A DNA stretch of 64,000 bases from positions 1 to 64,000 of the forward strand of contig JACJXR010000005.1 of NCBI GenBank assembly GCA_020636505.1, written 5' to 3'. The stretch is from Chitinophagales bacterium (GTDB lineage Bacteria; Bacteroidota; Bacteroidia; Chitinophagales; Chitinophagaceae). The notes beneath the pieces are model-generated. The model was not told where the DNA came from, searched no databases, and saw only the letters and a list, made by a program, of their open reading frames with translations. This document shows positions 42,975-51,702 of this stretch, one piece after another. The position numbers and the translations under genes are program-made. The first letter of the stretch is position 1. Each line of letters starts with the position of its first letter.

Positions 42975-45170
42975 TTATCTTAAGAACAACATCTCACGAT
43001 ACTTAGGCAGCGGCCACAACTTATCGTCAACAATAAGTTCCAGCTTGTCTATATGATAGCGTATCTTATCGAAGTAAGGTTTCACTTCGTTGCAATACAT
43101 ATCCGCCTTCTTGTGCATGTCGTCTACATTGTTGGCTTTCTTACGTGCATCTATCATTGCTTCCACTTCGTCTTTTACCACTTGTATGTGTCCGTTGATA
43201 GACTCGATGATATCTATTTGCGCTTTGAAAGTTTTCTTATCCAAGCCAATATCCATCATACCCTTCACACTTTCTATCAATGTATTCTGATAGTTGATGG
43301 CCGCAGGTAAAATGTGGTTCGTAGCAATGTACCCCATCATACGAGCCTCAATCTGTATCTTCTTCACATAGTCTTCCAACATTATCTCAACACGTGCTGC
43401 AAGTTCCCTTTCGGTGTATATCTCGTTATTGATGAACAATGTTTTCGCAGCTTCCGTCTCGTAAAACTTAAGTGCTTCGGGAGTGGTTTTCTTATTGTTC
43501 AATCCACGTTTCTCCGCTTCTTTAGCCCAAGCTTCACTGTAGTTGTCCCCTTCAAAACGGATCTTCTTAGAGTCAGCGATATACTGGCGCAACACCTGCA
43601 TGATGGCTATCTCTTTCTTATCACCTTTCTCGATCAGTGCATCCACATCTGCCTTGAACTTCTTCAATGTATCAGCCATGATGGTGTTCATCACTATCAT
43701 AGGAGATGCACAGTTGGCTTCAGAACCTACGGCACGGAACTCGAACTTATTACCTGTAAATGCAAATGGACTTGTACGGTTACGGTCTGTGTTGTCCAAC
43801 AACAATTCAGGAATTTGTTTGTGAATGTCCAACTTCAATATCACTTCGTCCTGCTCATTGAACTTCTCTTTCACGCGCTCTTCCACTTCGTTCAACACTT
43901 GTGTCAGGTACTTGCCTATGTATACAGAGATGATTGCCGGTGGAGCTTCGTTGGCACCCAAACGGTGATCGTTGCCCGCAGATGCAATGGCTGCGCGCAT
44001 CAAGTCTGCATTGTCGTGTACCGCTTTGATGGTGTTTACAAAGAACGTCAGGAACATCAAGTTGGTACGCGGTGTTTTACCCGGAGAAAGCAGGTTCACA
44101 CCTGTATCTGTGGAAAGACTCCAGTTGTTGTGCTTACCACTACCGTTAACTCCGGCGAATGGTTTTTCGTGCAGCAGACACTGTAATTGGTGTCTCTTGG
44201 CCACTTTCGCCATTATGTCCATCAACATGGAGTTGTGGTCAACCGCAATGTTTGCTTCTTCATATATAGGTGCACACTCAAACTGGCCCGGAGCCACCTC
44301 GTTGTGACGAGTACGCAATGGAATACCCAATTTGTATGCTTCTTGCTCAAAGTCTTGCATGAATTCGAACACACGCTCAGGTATGGTACCGAAGTAGTGA
44401 TCGTCCAGCTGCTGTCCTTTTGCAGGTGCATGACCTACCAATGTACGTCCGCACATCACCACATCAGGACGAGCGTTTGCCATCTTCTCGTCTATCACAA
44501 AATACTCCTGCTCCCAACCTAATGTAGCCACTACTTTAGATACATTCTTATCAAAGTAATGACATACATCCACTGCAGCTTTATCCAATGCATGTATCGA
44601 TTTCAACAATGGCGCTTTAAAGTCAAGCGACTCACCGTTGTATGCTATGAATATTGTTGGGATACACAGTGTCTTACCATATCCTGTTTCGATTACAAAT
44701 GCCGGAGAAGAAGGATCCCATGCAGTATATCCACGTGCTTCGAAAGTGGCACGGATACCACCGTTAGGGAAGCTCGATGCGTCTGGCTCTTGTTGTATCA
44801 ATGCATCACCGTCAAATATTTCAATTGCTGTACCATCTCCTTTGATGGTGAAGAAAGAATCATGCTTTTCGGCAGTGGCGCCTGTCAGCGGTTGAAACCA
44901 ATGCGAGAAGTGGGTAACACCCATTTTCTCTGCCCAACCTTTCATACCCGCAGCCACCTGATCGGCTATTTTCCTGTCCATTTTCTCTCCTGCCTTGATA
45001 GATGCGCTCAAGCTTTTATAAGCCTCATCACTCAAAAACTCACGCATGGCACGCTCACCAAATACATGGCTACCGAAAATTTCAGTGATCCTTTTACCGG
45101 AATAGTGTTTGATCTTTTTGCCTTCTACTACAACCAAGTCTTGTAGTGCTGTATGACGCTGTGTGGACAT
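42975..45170 (-). CDS. glnA: Glutamine synthetase type III
   Basis: ATP-dependent synthesis of glutamine from glutamate and ammonia. The 731 residues match the large GSIII (GlnN) class, not GSI. Motifs include GVTHFSHWFQPLTGATAEKHDSF, GWEQEYFVID, RHNEVAPGQFECAPIYEEANIAVDHN and KPFAGVNGSGKHNNWSLSTD. Promoter TAGATTTG lies 16 nt upstream. A terminator follows, then the pat-like operon on the same strand. Confidence 0.97.
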   Translation of the reverse strand: MSTQRHTALQDLVVVEGKKIKHYSGKRITEIFGSHVFGERAMREFLSDEAYKSLSASIKAGEKMDRKIADQVAAGMKGWAEKMGVTHFSHWFQPLTGATAEKHDSFFTIKGDGTAIEIFDGDALIQQEPDASSFPNGGIRATFEARGYTAWDPSSPAFVIETGYGKTLCIPTIFIAYNGESLDFKAPLLKSIHALDKAAVDVCHYFDKNVSKVVATLGWEQEYFVIDEKMANARPDVVMCGRTLVGHAPAKGQQLDDHYFGTIPERVFEFMQDFEQEAYKLGIPLRTRHNEVAPGQFECAPIYEEANIAVDHNSMLMDIMAKVAKRHQLQCLLHEKPFAGVNGSGKHNNWSLSTDTGVNLLSPGKTPRTNLMFLTFFVNTIKAVHDNADLMRAAIASAGNDHRLGANEAPPAIISVYIGKYLTQVLNEVEERVKEKFNEQDEVILKLDIHKQIPELLLDNTDRNRTSPFAFTGNKFEFRAVGSEANCASPMIVMNTIMADTLKKFKADVDALIEKGDKKEIAIMQVLRQYIADSKKIRFEGDNYSEAWAKEAEKRGLNNKKTTPEALKFYETEAAKTLFINNEIYTERELAARVEIMLEDYVKKIQIEARMMGYIATNHILPAAINYQNTLIESVKGMMDIGLDKKTFKAQIDIIESINGHIQVVKDEVEAMIDARKKANNVDDMHKKADMYCNEVKPYFDKIRYHIDKLELIVDDKLWPLPKYREMLFLR

Positions 45171-45186
45171 TAGATTATATTTTTTG

Positions 45187-45194
45187 CAAATCTA
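45187..45194 (-). promoter_or_regulatory. glnA promoter -7 element TAGATTTG
   Basis: Exact TAnnTTTG match on the minus strand, 16 nt before ATG 45170. TTTG motifs at 45211-45214 and 45217-45220 are candidate -33 elements. Confidence 0.65.
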
Positions 45195-45270
45195 ACGTTT
45201 TCCATACCACAAAGGCAAATTTTTACTTAAAAAGTATCAAATTATTAATATTACAAAATAATTTAATTAA

Positions 45271-45909
45271 TTAGAATTGAGGATGAACTATCTCCTCATG
45301 AATTATATATGCACACGCAAAGTCCTCTTTTACAATACCTTGTGCGGAAATATTCAGTTTATTGGAGGTAAGCAATAACTGAATATCAAATTCTTTGTGA
45401 TATTCCTCTCCGCTGTAAGATTGGATTATCAGATGGTCGACGAACTCAACACCACGCCTTCCTTGCCACTTATATGCAGCCTCTTTGGCACTCCAAGCGA
45501 GCGTTATAAGCTCGGTGTCGTTATTGAAGAACTGCTGCTCCCTTGCAGAAAGGAATTTGTTCTGCAACATTTCCATCCTTGGGTGCCAACACTGGATGTC
45601 TATACCTGCCTCAACATATGGACTGACAACTGCTGCCACATAGGGCCACGAATGTGATATGGAAAAGAAGTAGTGATTGTTGTCTACCCGTGGTTTATCA
45701 TGCTCGTCGGGCTGAATGTTCAATAGGGGGAAGTCATTCTTCAGGTATTTTAAGAGGAATCTCCCTGCCAAGCGCTCCATTCTGCGCTTCTCATTCTTGA
45801 TGTCGGATGTAATGCCTGTACGCTCCGTGAAAAAACTTTCCGGCTCTTCTATCTTCCATATGGCGGCAAGACTGTACTTATCGCTGCTCCATTCTCTGAA
45901 CAAAGGCAT
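45271..45909 (-). CDS. 4'-phosphopantetheinyl transferase (Sfp type)
   Basis: 212 residues from ATG 45909 (MPLFREWSSDKYSLAAIW), which is 4 nt after a TATTTTTG box. An upstream ATG at 45945 lies before the box and is rejected. Magnesium/CoA motifs: AGIDIQ near residue 103 and WSAKEAAYKW near residue 140, with FSISHSWPYVAA before them. It activates acyl or peptidyl carrier proteins. No NRPS/PKS cluster is nearby, so it probably serves primary-metabolism ACP. Confidence 0.9.
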   Translation of the reverse strand: MPLFREWSSDKYSLAAIWKIEEPESFFTERTGITSDIKNEKRRMERLAGRFLLKYLKNDFPLLNIQPDEHDKPRVDNNHYFFSISHSWPYVAAVVSPYVEAGIDIQCWHPRMEMLQNKFLSAREQQFFNNDTELITLAWSAKEAAYKWQGRRGVEFVDHLIIQSYSGEEYHKEFDIQLLLTSNKLNISAQGIVKEDFACAYIIHEEIVHPQF

Positions 45910-45913
45910 AACA

Positions 45914-45921
45914 CAAAAATA
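45914..45921 (-). promoter_or_regulatory. -7 element TATTTTTG, leaderless PPTase gene
   Basis: Exact TAnnTTTG on the minus strand with 4 nt between box and ATG. Confidence 0.6.
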
Positions 45922-45994
45922 GATGTTAGAGGCGGATATGCACAATTAATAAACATCTATGTCTATCCTGTCTGTGACATCTGCCAATAGCTAT

Positions 45995-46002
45995 TATATT
46001 TG
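45995..46002 (+). promoter_or_regulatory. -7 element TATATTTG, leaderless dcd
   Basis: Exact TAnnTTTG match with 5 nt between box and the dcd ATG at 46008. Confidence 0.65.
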
Positions 46003-46007
46003 CAAGC

Positions 46008-46544
46008 ATGATACTTTCCGACACACGTATACTCGAAGAAATGGAAAAGGGCACTATCAAGATAGAACCATACAACCGTTTGGACCTTGGTAGTAACAGC
46101 TATGACGTGCATTTGGGCAAAACATTGGCCACCTATACCAATCATATATTGGATGCAAAAGCGCACAATACCATCGACTACTTTGAAATACCTGAGGAGG
46201 GTTTCGTTCTATACCCACACGTATTCTATTTAGGAGTTACACAAGAGTATACGGAAACACATGCGCACGTACCTTTCTTGGAAGGTAAATCATCCACAGG
46301 CCGCTTGGGTATAGATATACATGCAACTGCAGGTAAGGGTGATGTCGGATTCTGCGGCAACTGGACATTGGAGATATCCGTAAAGCAACCTGTGAAGGTA
46401 TATGCAGGTATGCCTATCGGACAGTTGATATACTTCCCGGTGGAAGGAGAAATAGAAGTGGCCTACAATCAGAAGAAGAATGCCAAATATGGCAACCAAC
46501 CTAACAGGCCAATCGAGAGTATGATGTGGAAGAATAAGTTTTAA
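46008..46544 (+). CDS. dcd: dCTP deaminase
   Basis: Deaminates dCTP to dUTP for thymidylate synthesis. 178 residues, the usual length. LEGKSSTGRLGIDIHATAGKGDVGFCGNWTLEI contains the SSxxR nucleotide-binding motif and the catalytic Glu of the dUTPase-like fold. The family-typical start MILSDTRILEEMEKGTIKI is conserved. It ends 3 nt from the convergent gene at 46548. Confidence 0.96.
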   Translation: MILSDTRILEEMEKGTIKIEPYNRLDLGSNSYDVHLGKTLATYTNHILDAKAHNTIDYFEIPEEGFVLYPHVFYLGVTQEYTETHAHVPFLEGKSSTGRLGIDIHATAGKGDVGFCGNWTLEISVKQPVKVYAGMPIGQLIYFPVEGEIEVAYNQKKNAKYGNQPNRPIESMMWKNKF

Positions 46545-46547
46545 GAA

Positions 46548-47225
46548 CTACTTACCAAAAATATATCCCACAGAAACCTGCCCTTGTATTGCCGCGGCCC
46601 ATACTGTGCCAAGTTGGCTTTCTATGTCATGAATATTTGAATGTCTGCTGGCGTATTCGCTGTTTGGATCATTACGACCAATCTGACTTGTGAACATCAC
46701 TTTAGGGCCTACACCAACTGACAACTCAACATCAAGGTGCTTGCCGATGTAATGATGTCCTCCTAACTGAACTACCAAACCTAATGTGCTTTTATTCAAA
46801 AGATATGTGTCCCAATCAGAACGTGGATCAGACAACGCGGTTTGGCTATCAGCAAAACGCCCCGCATGAGGATGTTTGAACCATGTGTAAAAAAGTCCGA
46901 CACCTATGAACAATCCTGAATGTGAAGGATTATGATTATGTAGCCTACCGTCAAGCCTCAGAGAGAACCCCGATGTTGTTCCTCTGATGGAGTCATCTAC
47001 AATATATGGTTTAGGAATAATCGAACCTATCGTTGTTTGCCAACTGTATCTATTCCAACGGTGCTCAAACCCGACCTGTACCATCGGTATCATTACACTC
47101 ACCGTGGTAGCACCCAGCTTAATGGCATTATACGATTCGTTTGGTCTTGCTGTTTTTAAGGTGTCGACAGCTTGTGTACAATAAAAGGTCCCGACAAACA
47201 GTAATAGTAAACAGAGGTGTTTCAT
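46548..47225 (-). CDS. Outer-membrane beta-barrel-like protein, unknown
   Basis: 225 residues with a signal peptide (MKHLCLLLLFVGTFYCTQAV). Alternating strands with aromatic girdles (GFEHRWNRYSWQTTIG, GLFIGVGLFYTWFKH, LGLVVQLGGHHYIGKHLDVELSVGVGP) end in VSVGYIFGK. The pattern is typical of small porin-like or DUF3575-like barrels in Bacteroidota. Family uncertain. It lies 58 nt after a LEA14-like lipoprotein gene on the same strand. Confidence 0.78.
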   Translation of the reverse strand: MKHLCLLLLFVGTFYCTQAVDTLKTARPNESYNAIKLGATTVSVMIPMVQVGFEHRWNRYSWQTTIGSIIPKPYIVDDSIRGTTSGFSLRLDGRLHNHNPSHSGLFIGVGLFYTWFKHPHAGRFADSQTALSDPRSDWDTYLLNKSTLGLVVQLGGHHYIGKHLDVELSVGVGPKVMFTSQIGRNDPNSEYASRHSNIHDIESQLGTVWAAAIQGQVSVGYIFGK

Positions 47226-47283
47226 TTATAGGTATTAACACTTTTGCAAACACAAATATGTTGCCAAAGAAATCACAATGTGA

Positions 47284-47727
47284 TTAAAACCCCGTTACAT
47301 TCAGCTCTTGTTCTCCTTTGTAATGGATAGGTAATGAAACAAAAACACCTTTACCGGCCATTACTTTTCCTTTCAGTTCCACTTCTATCTTTTTGTTGAC
47401 AAGTATCGCCAATGCATTGGGCAATACTTCTTTTAAGTCAGCCTTTAGATTAACGGGTAACAGAAATGTATCCTGTCCCGGCACATCAAAGCTACTCGCC
47501 AACTTGGCATTACCTACCAAATGCCCATTCAGGTACAGGTCTATATCGGCATCCTTCATCATCATACCAAACTTGTTGGGATTGTAAAACTGTACATCCA
47601 TACCTATATCGGGCATCATACTCAACTCGTTGATGCGAAAGTTCTTCACGTCCTGATACTGCAACTGCTGCGGGTTACCGCAAGATGCAAGCAATACGAC
47701 AAATGCCAAATAGAATAGCTTCTTCAT
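47284..47727 (-). CDS. LEA type 2 (WHy domain) lipoprotein
   Basis: 147 residues, lipobox LLASC (Cys16). The body NFRINELSMMPDIGMDVQFYNPNKFGMMMKDADIDLYLNG is a WHy/LEA14 domain, an FN3-like fold named for water stress and hypersensitive response. Plant members protect against desiccation; bacterial envelope lipoprotein roles are unknown. It lies 27 nt downstream of a small membrane protein gene. Confidence 0.85.
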   Translation of the reverse strand: MKKLFYLAFVVLLASCGNPQQLQYQDVKNFRINELSMMPDIGMDVQFYNPNKFGMMMKDADIDLYLNGHLVGNAKLASSFDVPGQDTFLLPVNLKADLKEVLPNALAILVNKKIEVELKGKVMAGKGVFVSLPIHYKGEQELNVTGF

Positions 47728-47754
47728 GACTGTAAAGATATGACGGATATGGTA

Positions 47755-47994
47755 TTACCAACTTACCATCTTGTTAAATAGATAGCCGAACAGTTTATAA
47801 AACAATGCAATTATCAATGCACCCAATAGAAATACCAAAAACCAAAAGAGCATATGAGCGATCAGAGGAGGTTTGTTTTCATTCTCTCTTATTGCCTCCA
47901 TCCTCTTGGTCTTATTCGGGTAACGAACAACAAAGTATAAGCTACGAATAGCTCTACGTAGAATACCTAATATGACATCAAAAAGAAAATCCAC
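47755..47994 (-). CDS. Small membrane protein (GTG start)
   Basis: 79 residues if started at GTG 47994 (VDFLFDVILGILRRAIRSLYFVV...). It has an amphipathic/hydrophobic N-terminus, a basic loop (RYPNKTKRMEAIRENENK) and one strong C-terminal helix (MLFWFLVFLLGALIIALFYKLFGYLF). No ATG serves this start. The frame stays open upstream through the araC-like gene, but that part is antisense to it and has no coding character. No family recognised. It is followed closely by the LEA-like lipoprotein gene. Confidence 0.6.
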   Translation of the reverse strand: MDFLFDVILGILRRAIRSLYFVVRYPNKTKRMEAIRENENKPPLIAHMLFWFLVFLLGALIIALFYKLFGYLFNKMVSW

Positions 47995-48048
47995 CTTTAG
48001 TAAATATATGTCAAACGTACATTTAACAGGCAGGTAATCGGAATTCAC

Positions 48049-48056
48049 TACCTTTG
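48049..48056 (+). promoter_or_regulatory. -7 element TACCTTTG of the araC-family gene
   Basis: Exact TAnnTTTG match, 10 nt before ATG 48067, so the leader is very short. Confidence 0.65.
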
Positions 48057-48066
48057 CATTCTTGCG

Positions 48067-48924
48067 ATGAAAGTAGCGGTACAACATAATGTTCGACACA
48101 CGGCACCCATTGAGCGCATACTCGGCCAACAGGTAGAGGTGCTTGGGCGTACACCGGTGCAGGTGAACAATTATGTCAAGGCCGAATACATCGAGATAAG
48201 CTATCCCGAAAACGCATGGCCCGAAGAGCATGCAAGGCTTAGCCTCTTCCCAATAGCCGATGGCAGGTTCTATGTGCACATCATGTACCTGCAGATAGAC
48301 GATAAGGAGGAAACAGGCCAAGTTTGCTGGTTGGAATACAAACCTGAGTTCTTCGATCAATATCCTTTGGAAAGCATTGCTGCAGACATACCTTTCAAGT
48401 TCGATAAGGTGGTGGAGCAGCAGTTCAATATCTGTACACAAAGCAGCCAACTGCTTTCAGACCTGTTGACCACCAACGAGCCTACTGCTTTTGCCCGTAT
48501 ATTGAAGCAAACGGAAGTAGCCATTTATCTGTTCCGCAGGGCTATGGAGTGTATCACCATGCCTTTTACGGTTTGTCCTGTTCCGGCATGTAGTTTCCTT
48601 GCCAACGAGAGCGAACACAGCAAAGTGATACAAGCACAAAACGTGATTCGTGAAAACCTCGACAGTCCACTGACCATCAAAGAACTGTCTCGAAAAGTAG
48701 CAATGAACGAATGTTACCTGAAAAAAGGCTTCAAAGCCCTTACAGGAAAAACCATACACCAATACACTCAAGAGCTGCGCATCTCCAAAGCCAAACAACT
48801 ACTGAACGAACAAGGACTGTCCGTATCGGATGTAGCCAATACATTGGGTTATAGCAGCATCTCCCACTTCAGCACCGCCTTCAAAAAAGCGACAGGTACC
48901 AAGCCTTGCGAATTGCTTAAATAA
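48067..48924 (+). CDS. AraC-family transcriptional regulator
   Basis: 285 residues. The C-terminal double helix-turn-helix (about 188-285) contains LTIKELSRKVAMNECYLKKGFKALTGKTIHQYTQELRISKAKQLL and VSDVANTLGYSSISHFSTAFKKATG. The N-terminal about 180 residues have no domain I can name; many Bacteroidota AraC regulators have such divergent sensory parts. It is divergent from the small membrane-protein / LEA / barrel operon, a candidate target. Its stop abuts the convergent flippase gene. Confidence 0.92.
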   Translation: MKVAVQHNVRHTAPIERILGQQVEVLGRTPVQVNNYVKAEYIEISYPENAWPEEHARLSLFPIADGRFYVHIMYLQIDDKEETGQVCWLEYKPEFFDQYPLESIAADIPFKFDKVVEQQFNICTQSSQLLSDLLTTNEPTAFARILKQTEVAIYLFRRAMECITMPFTVCPVPACSFLANESEHSKVIQAQNVIRENLDSPLTIKELSRKVAMNECYLKKGFKALTGKTIHQYTQELRISKAKQLLNEQGLSVSDVANTLGYSSISHFSTAFKKATGTKPCELLK

Positions 48925-50433
48925 TTATTTCAGGAATTTACCGATAACAGGAAAGCGTTTCATCTCGTCACGCTCTTGCCTTACTATGTACATAAAGTAT
49001 GCAACGAACAATGCTGCTCCTGCACCAAGGCGAATGAACATGGAATCGGTGAATGCCTTTGTACTCAAACCCCAATGTGCTGCATAGAACAATAACATCA
49101 CAGCTAAATAGCCACCTATCTTTTTCAGATTGTAAGGAATGGGATAATGCTTTTGCCCAAAGAAGAATGACAGTGTCATCATCACACCGAAGCTAGCCAA
49201 CATACCCCACGCACAGGCAGCATAACCCCACACGGGTATCAATGCGAAGTTGAATACTACAGTGATAGTCGTACCTACCAGCGTGATATATGTTCCGTAA
49301 ATGGTTTTATCCGTCAGCTTAAACCAGACATTTAGGTTGTAGTATATACCGAGAAAGATATAAGACAATAACAGCACCGGTACAAGGTTCAACGCTACAC
49401 GATATTGCTCTGCAATGAAGTACTGCCACACATCCATGAACAACAACACATTCAAGAACATCAATGCCATCACCACCACAAACCATTTCATCACACGGGC
49501 ATAGGTTTGCTTGGCATCCTTCTCTTGAGATATAGAAAAGAAGAAAGGTTCACCCGCTAACTTAAAGGCCTGTATCGCAAGGTTGATCATAATGGCCAAC
49601 TTCACCGTCGCTCCGAAATAGCCCAACTGCCTGATGGTCTCTTTGGTATCGGCCTTGTAAATTTCTTTGAAGATTATCCTGTTCAGTTGCTCATTGGCTG
49701 TACCTGCCAAGCCTGTAATCAGCATCGGCAATCCGTATTTCATCACACGCTTCAACACATCTCTATTGATAACGGGTTGAAACTTCAACAACTCGCGCGA
49801 TAACAACACAAGCGTGAACAGCGACTGTAATACGTTGGCAAACAGTATAAACCCAAGCCCCCAGTATTCATTGTAGAATTTGGCAAATGCTCCTTCAGGG
49901 TTATTCGTTGCTATGTTTTTACCTGCACTGAATAGGAATATTATCGTACCGACAAACAGTATAATACCGGCCACCTTTATGAATGCATACTTCCTCGGCC
50001 TGTTCTCTTGTCTCAACCTTGCATATGGCAGTGCAGACAATGCATCCATACCTAAGATGGCAGCTCCCCAACCAACATATTCAATGTGTTTGCCTAACTC
50101 TAAGAACCCTGCAATAGGTTCTCGCAACATCAATATAACACCCGTGAAAATGACCGTCGTTATAAGCACTGATGTCACCTGTGTGCTGTAAAGCCTTTGC
50201 TTATCTTCTGTATTGCTGAAACGGAAAAACGTGGTTTCCATTCCATATGCATAGACGATATTCAGAAAGGGGAAAACAGAGTAAACCAATGTGTACAGTC
50301 CGTACTCAACATCGCCGACAGGACCTGTAAGCGTATAGGTGATGTATGGAGTAAGGAGATAGGTAAGCAGGCGGGCGGCAATATTGCTCACACCATACCA
50401 CATGGTCTGTCCTGCTAACTTTTTTAATGACAT
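48925..50433 (-). CDS. Polysaccharide flippase (MATE-like, Wzx type)
   Basis: 502 residues from ATG 50433 (MSLKKLAGQTMWYGVSN). ATG 50463 would overlap korB by 16 nt. About 12-14 membrane helices; the N-terminal pattern LAGQTMWYGVSNIAARLLTYLLTPY...DVEYGLYTLVYSVFPFLNIVYAYGMETTFFRF is that of the polysaccharide biosynthesis/oligosaccharide flippase family. It moves lipid-linked sugars across the inner membrane. No glycan cluster is adjacent. Confidence 0.88.
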   Translation of the reverse strand: MSLKKLAGQTMWYGVSNIAARLLTYLLTPYITYTLTGPVGDVEYGLYTLVYSVFPFLNIVYAYGMETTFFRFSNTEDKQRLYSTQVTSVLITTVIFTGVILMLREPIAGFLELGKHIEYVGWGAAILGMDALSALPYARLRQENRPRKYAFIKVAGIILFVGTIIFLFSAGKNIATNNPEGAFAKFYNEYWGLGFILFANVLQSLFTLVLLSRELLKFQPVINRDVLKRVMKYGLPMLITGLAGTANEQLNRIIFKEIYKADTKETIRQLGYFGATVKLAIMINLAIQAFKLAGEPFFFSISQEKDAKQTYARVMKWFVVVMALMFLNVLLFMDVWQYFIAEQYRVALNLVPVLLLSYIFLGIYYNLNVWFKLTDKTIYGTYITLVGTTITVVFNFALIPVWGYAACAWGMLASFGVMMTLSFFFGQKHYPIPYNLKKIGGYLAVMLLFYAAHWGLSTKAFTDSMFIRLGAGAALFVAYFMYIVRQERDEMKRFPVIGKFLK

Positions 50434-50447
50434 ATAAGCGTCCTGCT

Positions 50448-51494
50448 TTAATGTATCGTCCAAGTCTCTCTGCCGCGCAACAACTTATCAAGGTCGCCCT
50501 CTCCTTTTGTTGCAATGGCATCTTCCACCTGTAGGTTCAACGCCTCTTCGTAGGTTGGCCTATCAGTTGCGAAAAACACACCTATCGGCCTTGGAAGATG
50601 ACCCTCAGCTTTTGGATTCTCAAAAAAGCGGGTTAGTATTTGTGCTTTGTAAAAATCTGCTTCATCATGTACCCAAAGGTCGTCTTTGCTATACCCTTCA
50701 TCCAAGCTCACCACCTTTGGCTTATATCCATCCAATACGATACCCTTGTTACCTTCCGCACCGTAAACCAATGGTTGCCCTTGCTCCAAAGAGAGTACTT
50801 CTTGCGCCTTGGTTTCTTTGTCCGTATAGGTAAAGAACGCACCATCGTTGAAGATGTTACAATTCTGGTATATCTCAAGGAACGATGCTCCGTGATGTTG
50901 GTTGGAGCGCAACAACATTTGCTGCAAATGCTTGGGATCCCTATCAAGTGTACGAGCTATAAAGCTCGCATCTGCACCCATTGCCAACGCCAGTGGGTTG
51001 AATGGGTGGTCGATACTACCGAACGGAGTAGACTTGGTTACCTTATGCTCTTCTGACGTGGGAGAGTATTGCCCCTTGGTCAATCCGTATATCTGGTTGT
51101 TGAACAATAGTATGTTCACGTCAAAGTTCCTGCGCAACAAATGGATGGTATGGTTACCTCCGATACTCAAACTGTCTCCATCGCCTGTCACTATCCATAC
51201 ACTCAACTCAGGACGAACCGCTTTCAAACCCGATGCTATGGCTGTGGCACGACCATGGATGGAGTGCATGCCATAAGTATTCATGTAGTATGGGAAACGA
51301 GAGCTACACCCTATACCCGATATGATGACGATATCCTCACGAGCAATACCCGTTTGAGGCAATATGGTCTGTACTTGCTTTAGTATGGAATAATCACCAC
51401 AACCGGGGCACCAACGTACCTCTTGGTCGGTCGCAAAATCCTTCGCGGTCAGCTTCACTTCACCCTGCTCATTATTTGTCGCTACGTCACTCAT
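50448..51494 (-). CDS. korB: 2-oxoacid:ferredoxin oxidoreductase subunit beta
   Basis: 348 residues from ATG 51494 (MSDVATNNEQGEV). The Fe-S/TPP-related start is RWCPGCGDYSILKQVQ. The TPP-magnesium motif is TGDGDSLSIGGNH, followed by NNQIYGLTKGQYSPTS. It catalyses CoA-dependent oxidative decarboxylation, most likely of 2-oxoglutarate, together with an alpha/gamma subunit. korA normally precedes korB but is absent on both sides here. It is followed 14 nt later by the flippase gene. Confidence 0.9.
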   Translation of the reverse strand: MSDVATNNEQGEVKLTAKDFATDQEVRWCPGCGDYSILKQVQTILPQTGIAREDIVIISGIGCSSRFPYYMNTYGMHSIHGRATAIASGLKAVRPELSVWIVTGDGDSLSIGGNHTIHLLRRNFDVNILLFNNQIYGLTKGQYSPTSEEHKVTKSTPFGSIDHPFNPLALAMGADASFIARTLDRDPKHLQQMLLRSNQHHGASFLEIYQNCNIFNDGAFFTYTDKETKAQEVLSLEQGQPLVYGAEGNKGIVLDGYKPKVVSLDEGYSKDDLWVHDEADFYKAQILTRFFENPKAEGHLPRPIGVFFATDRPTYEEALNLQVEDAIATKGEGDLDKLLRGRETWTIH

Positions 51495-51510
51495 AAGTAA
51501 AAATATCATG

Positions 51511-51518
51511 CAAATTTA
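51511..51518 (-). promoter_or_regulatory. -7 element TAAATTTG of korB
   Basis: Exact TAnnTTTG on the minus strand, 16 nt before ATG 51494. An ATG at 51509 is only 1 nt from the box and is less likely to be used. Confidence 0.55.
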
Positions 51519-51614
51519 CTGCTTTCGGCACAGGATACGAAACCTATACAGTGTTATGACAAATATTTATGATGCCGGTGATACATTTATCTTTTATGGG
51601 TACAATTTATCTAT

Positions 51615-51646
51615 AACGCCGGTGTCGACCGGTGTTTTTTGTTTTG
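51615..51646 (+). terminator. Orphan terminator-like hairpin upstream of murI
   Basis: AACGCCGGT (51615-51623) pairs with ACCGGTGTT (51628-51636, one G-T pair), followed by TTTTGTTTTG. No plus-strand gene lies upstream; korB is divergent. Confidence 0.6.
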
Positions 51647-51689
51647 TTATTGTTTCATTACCCCTCCAATACCTGCTCTCTTTTATTAT

Positions 51690-51697
51690 TATCTTTG
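51690..51697 (+). promoter_or_regulatory. -7 element TATCTTTG, leaderless murI
   Basis: Exact TAnnTTTG with 5 nt before ATG 51703. It fixes the murI start and excludes the long upstream extension of the frame. Confidence 0.65.
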
Positions 51698-51702
51698 TTA
51701 CA

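Noticed and set aside
43314..44186. 290-codon plus-strand open frame inside glnA
   Set aside because: Antisense to glutamine synthetase III, which is certain; sequence has no family resemblance and no promoter.
48000..48450. Upstream extension of the 47755 small membrane-protein frame to 231 codons
   Set aside because: The extension is antisense to the araC-type gene and crosses the promoter region; only the last 79 codons look real.
51508..51702. N-terminal extension of murI
   Set aside because: It runs through a terminator-like hairpin and the TATCTTTG promoter, and MurI proteins begin near the IGIFDSG motif.
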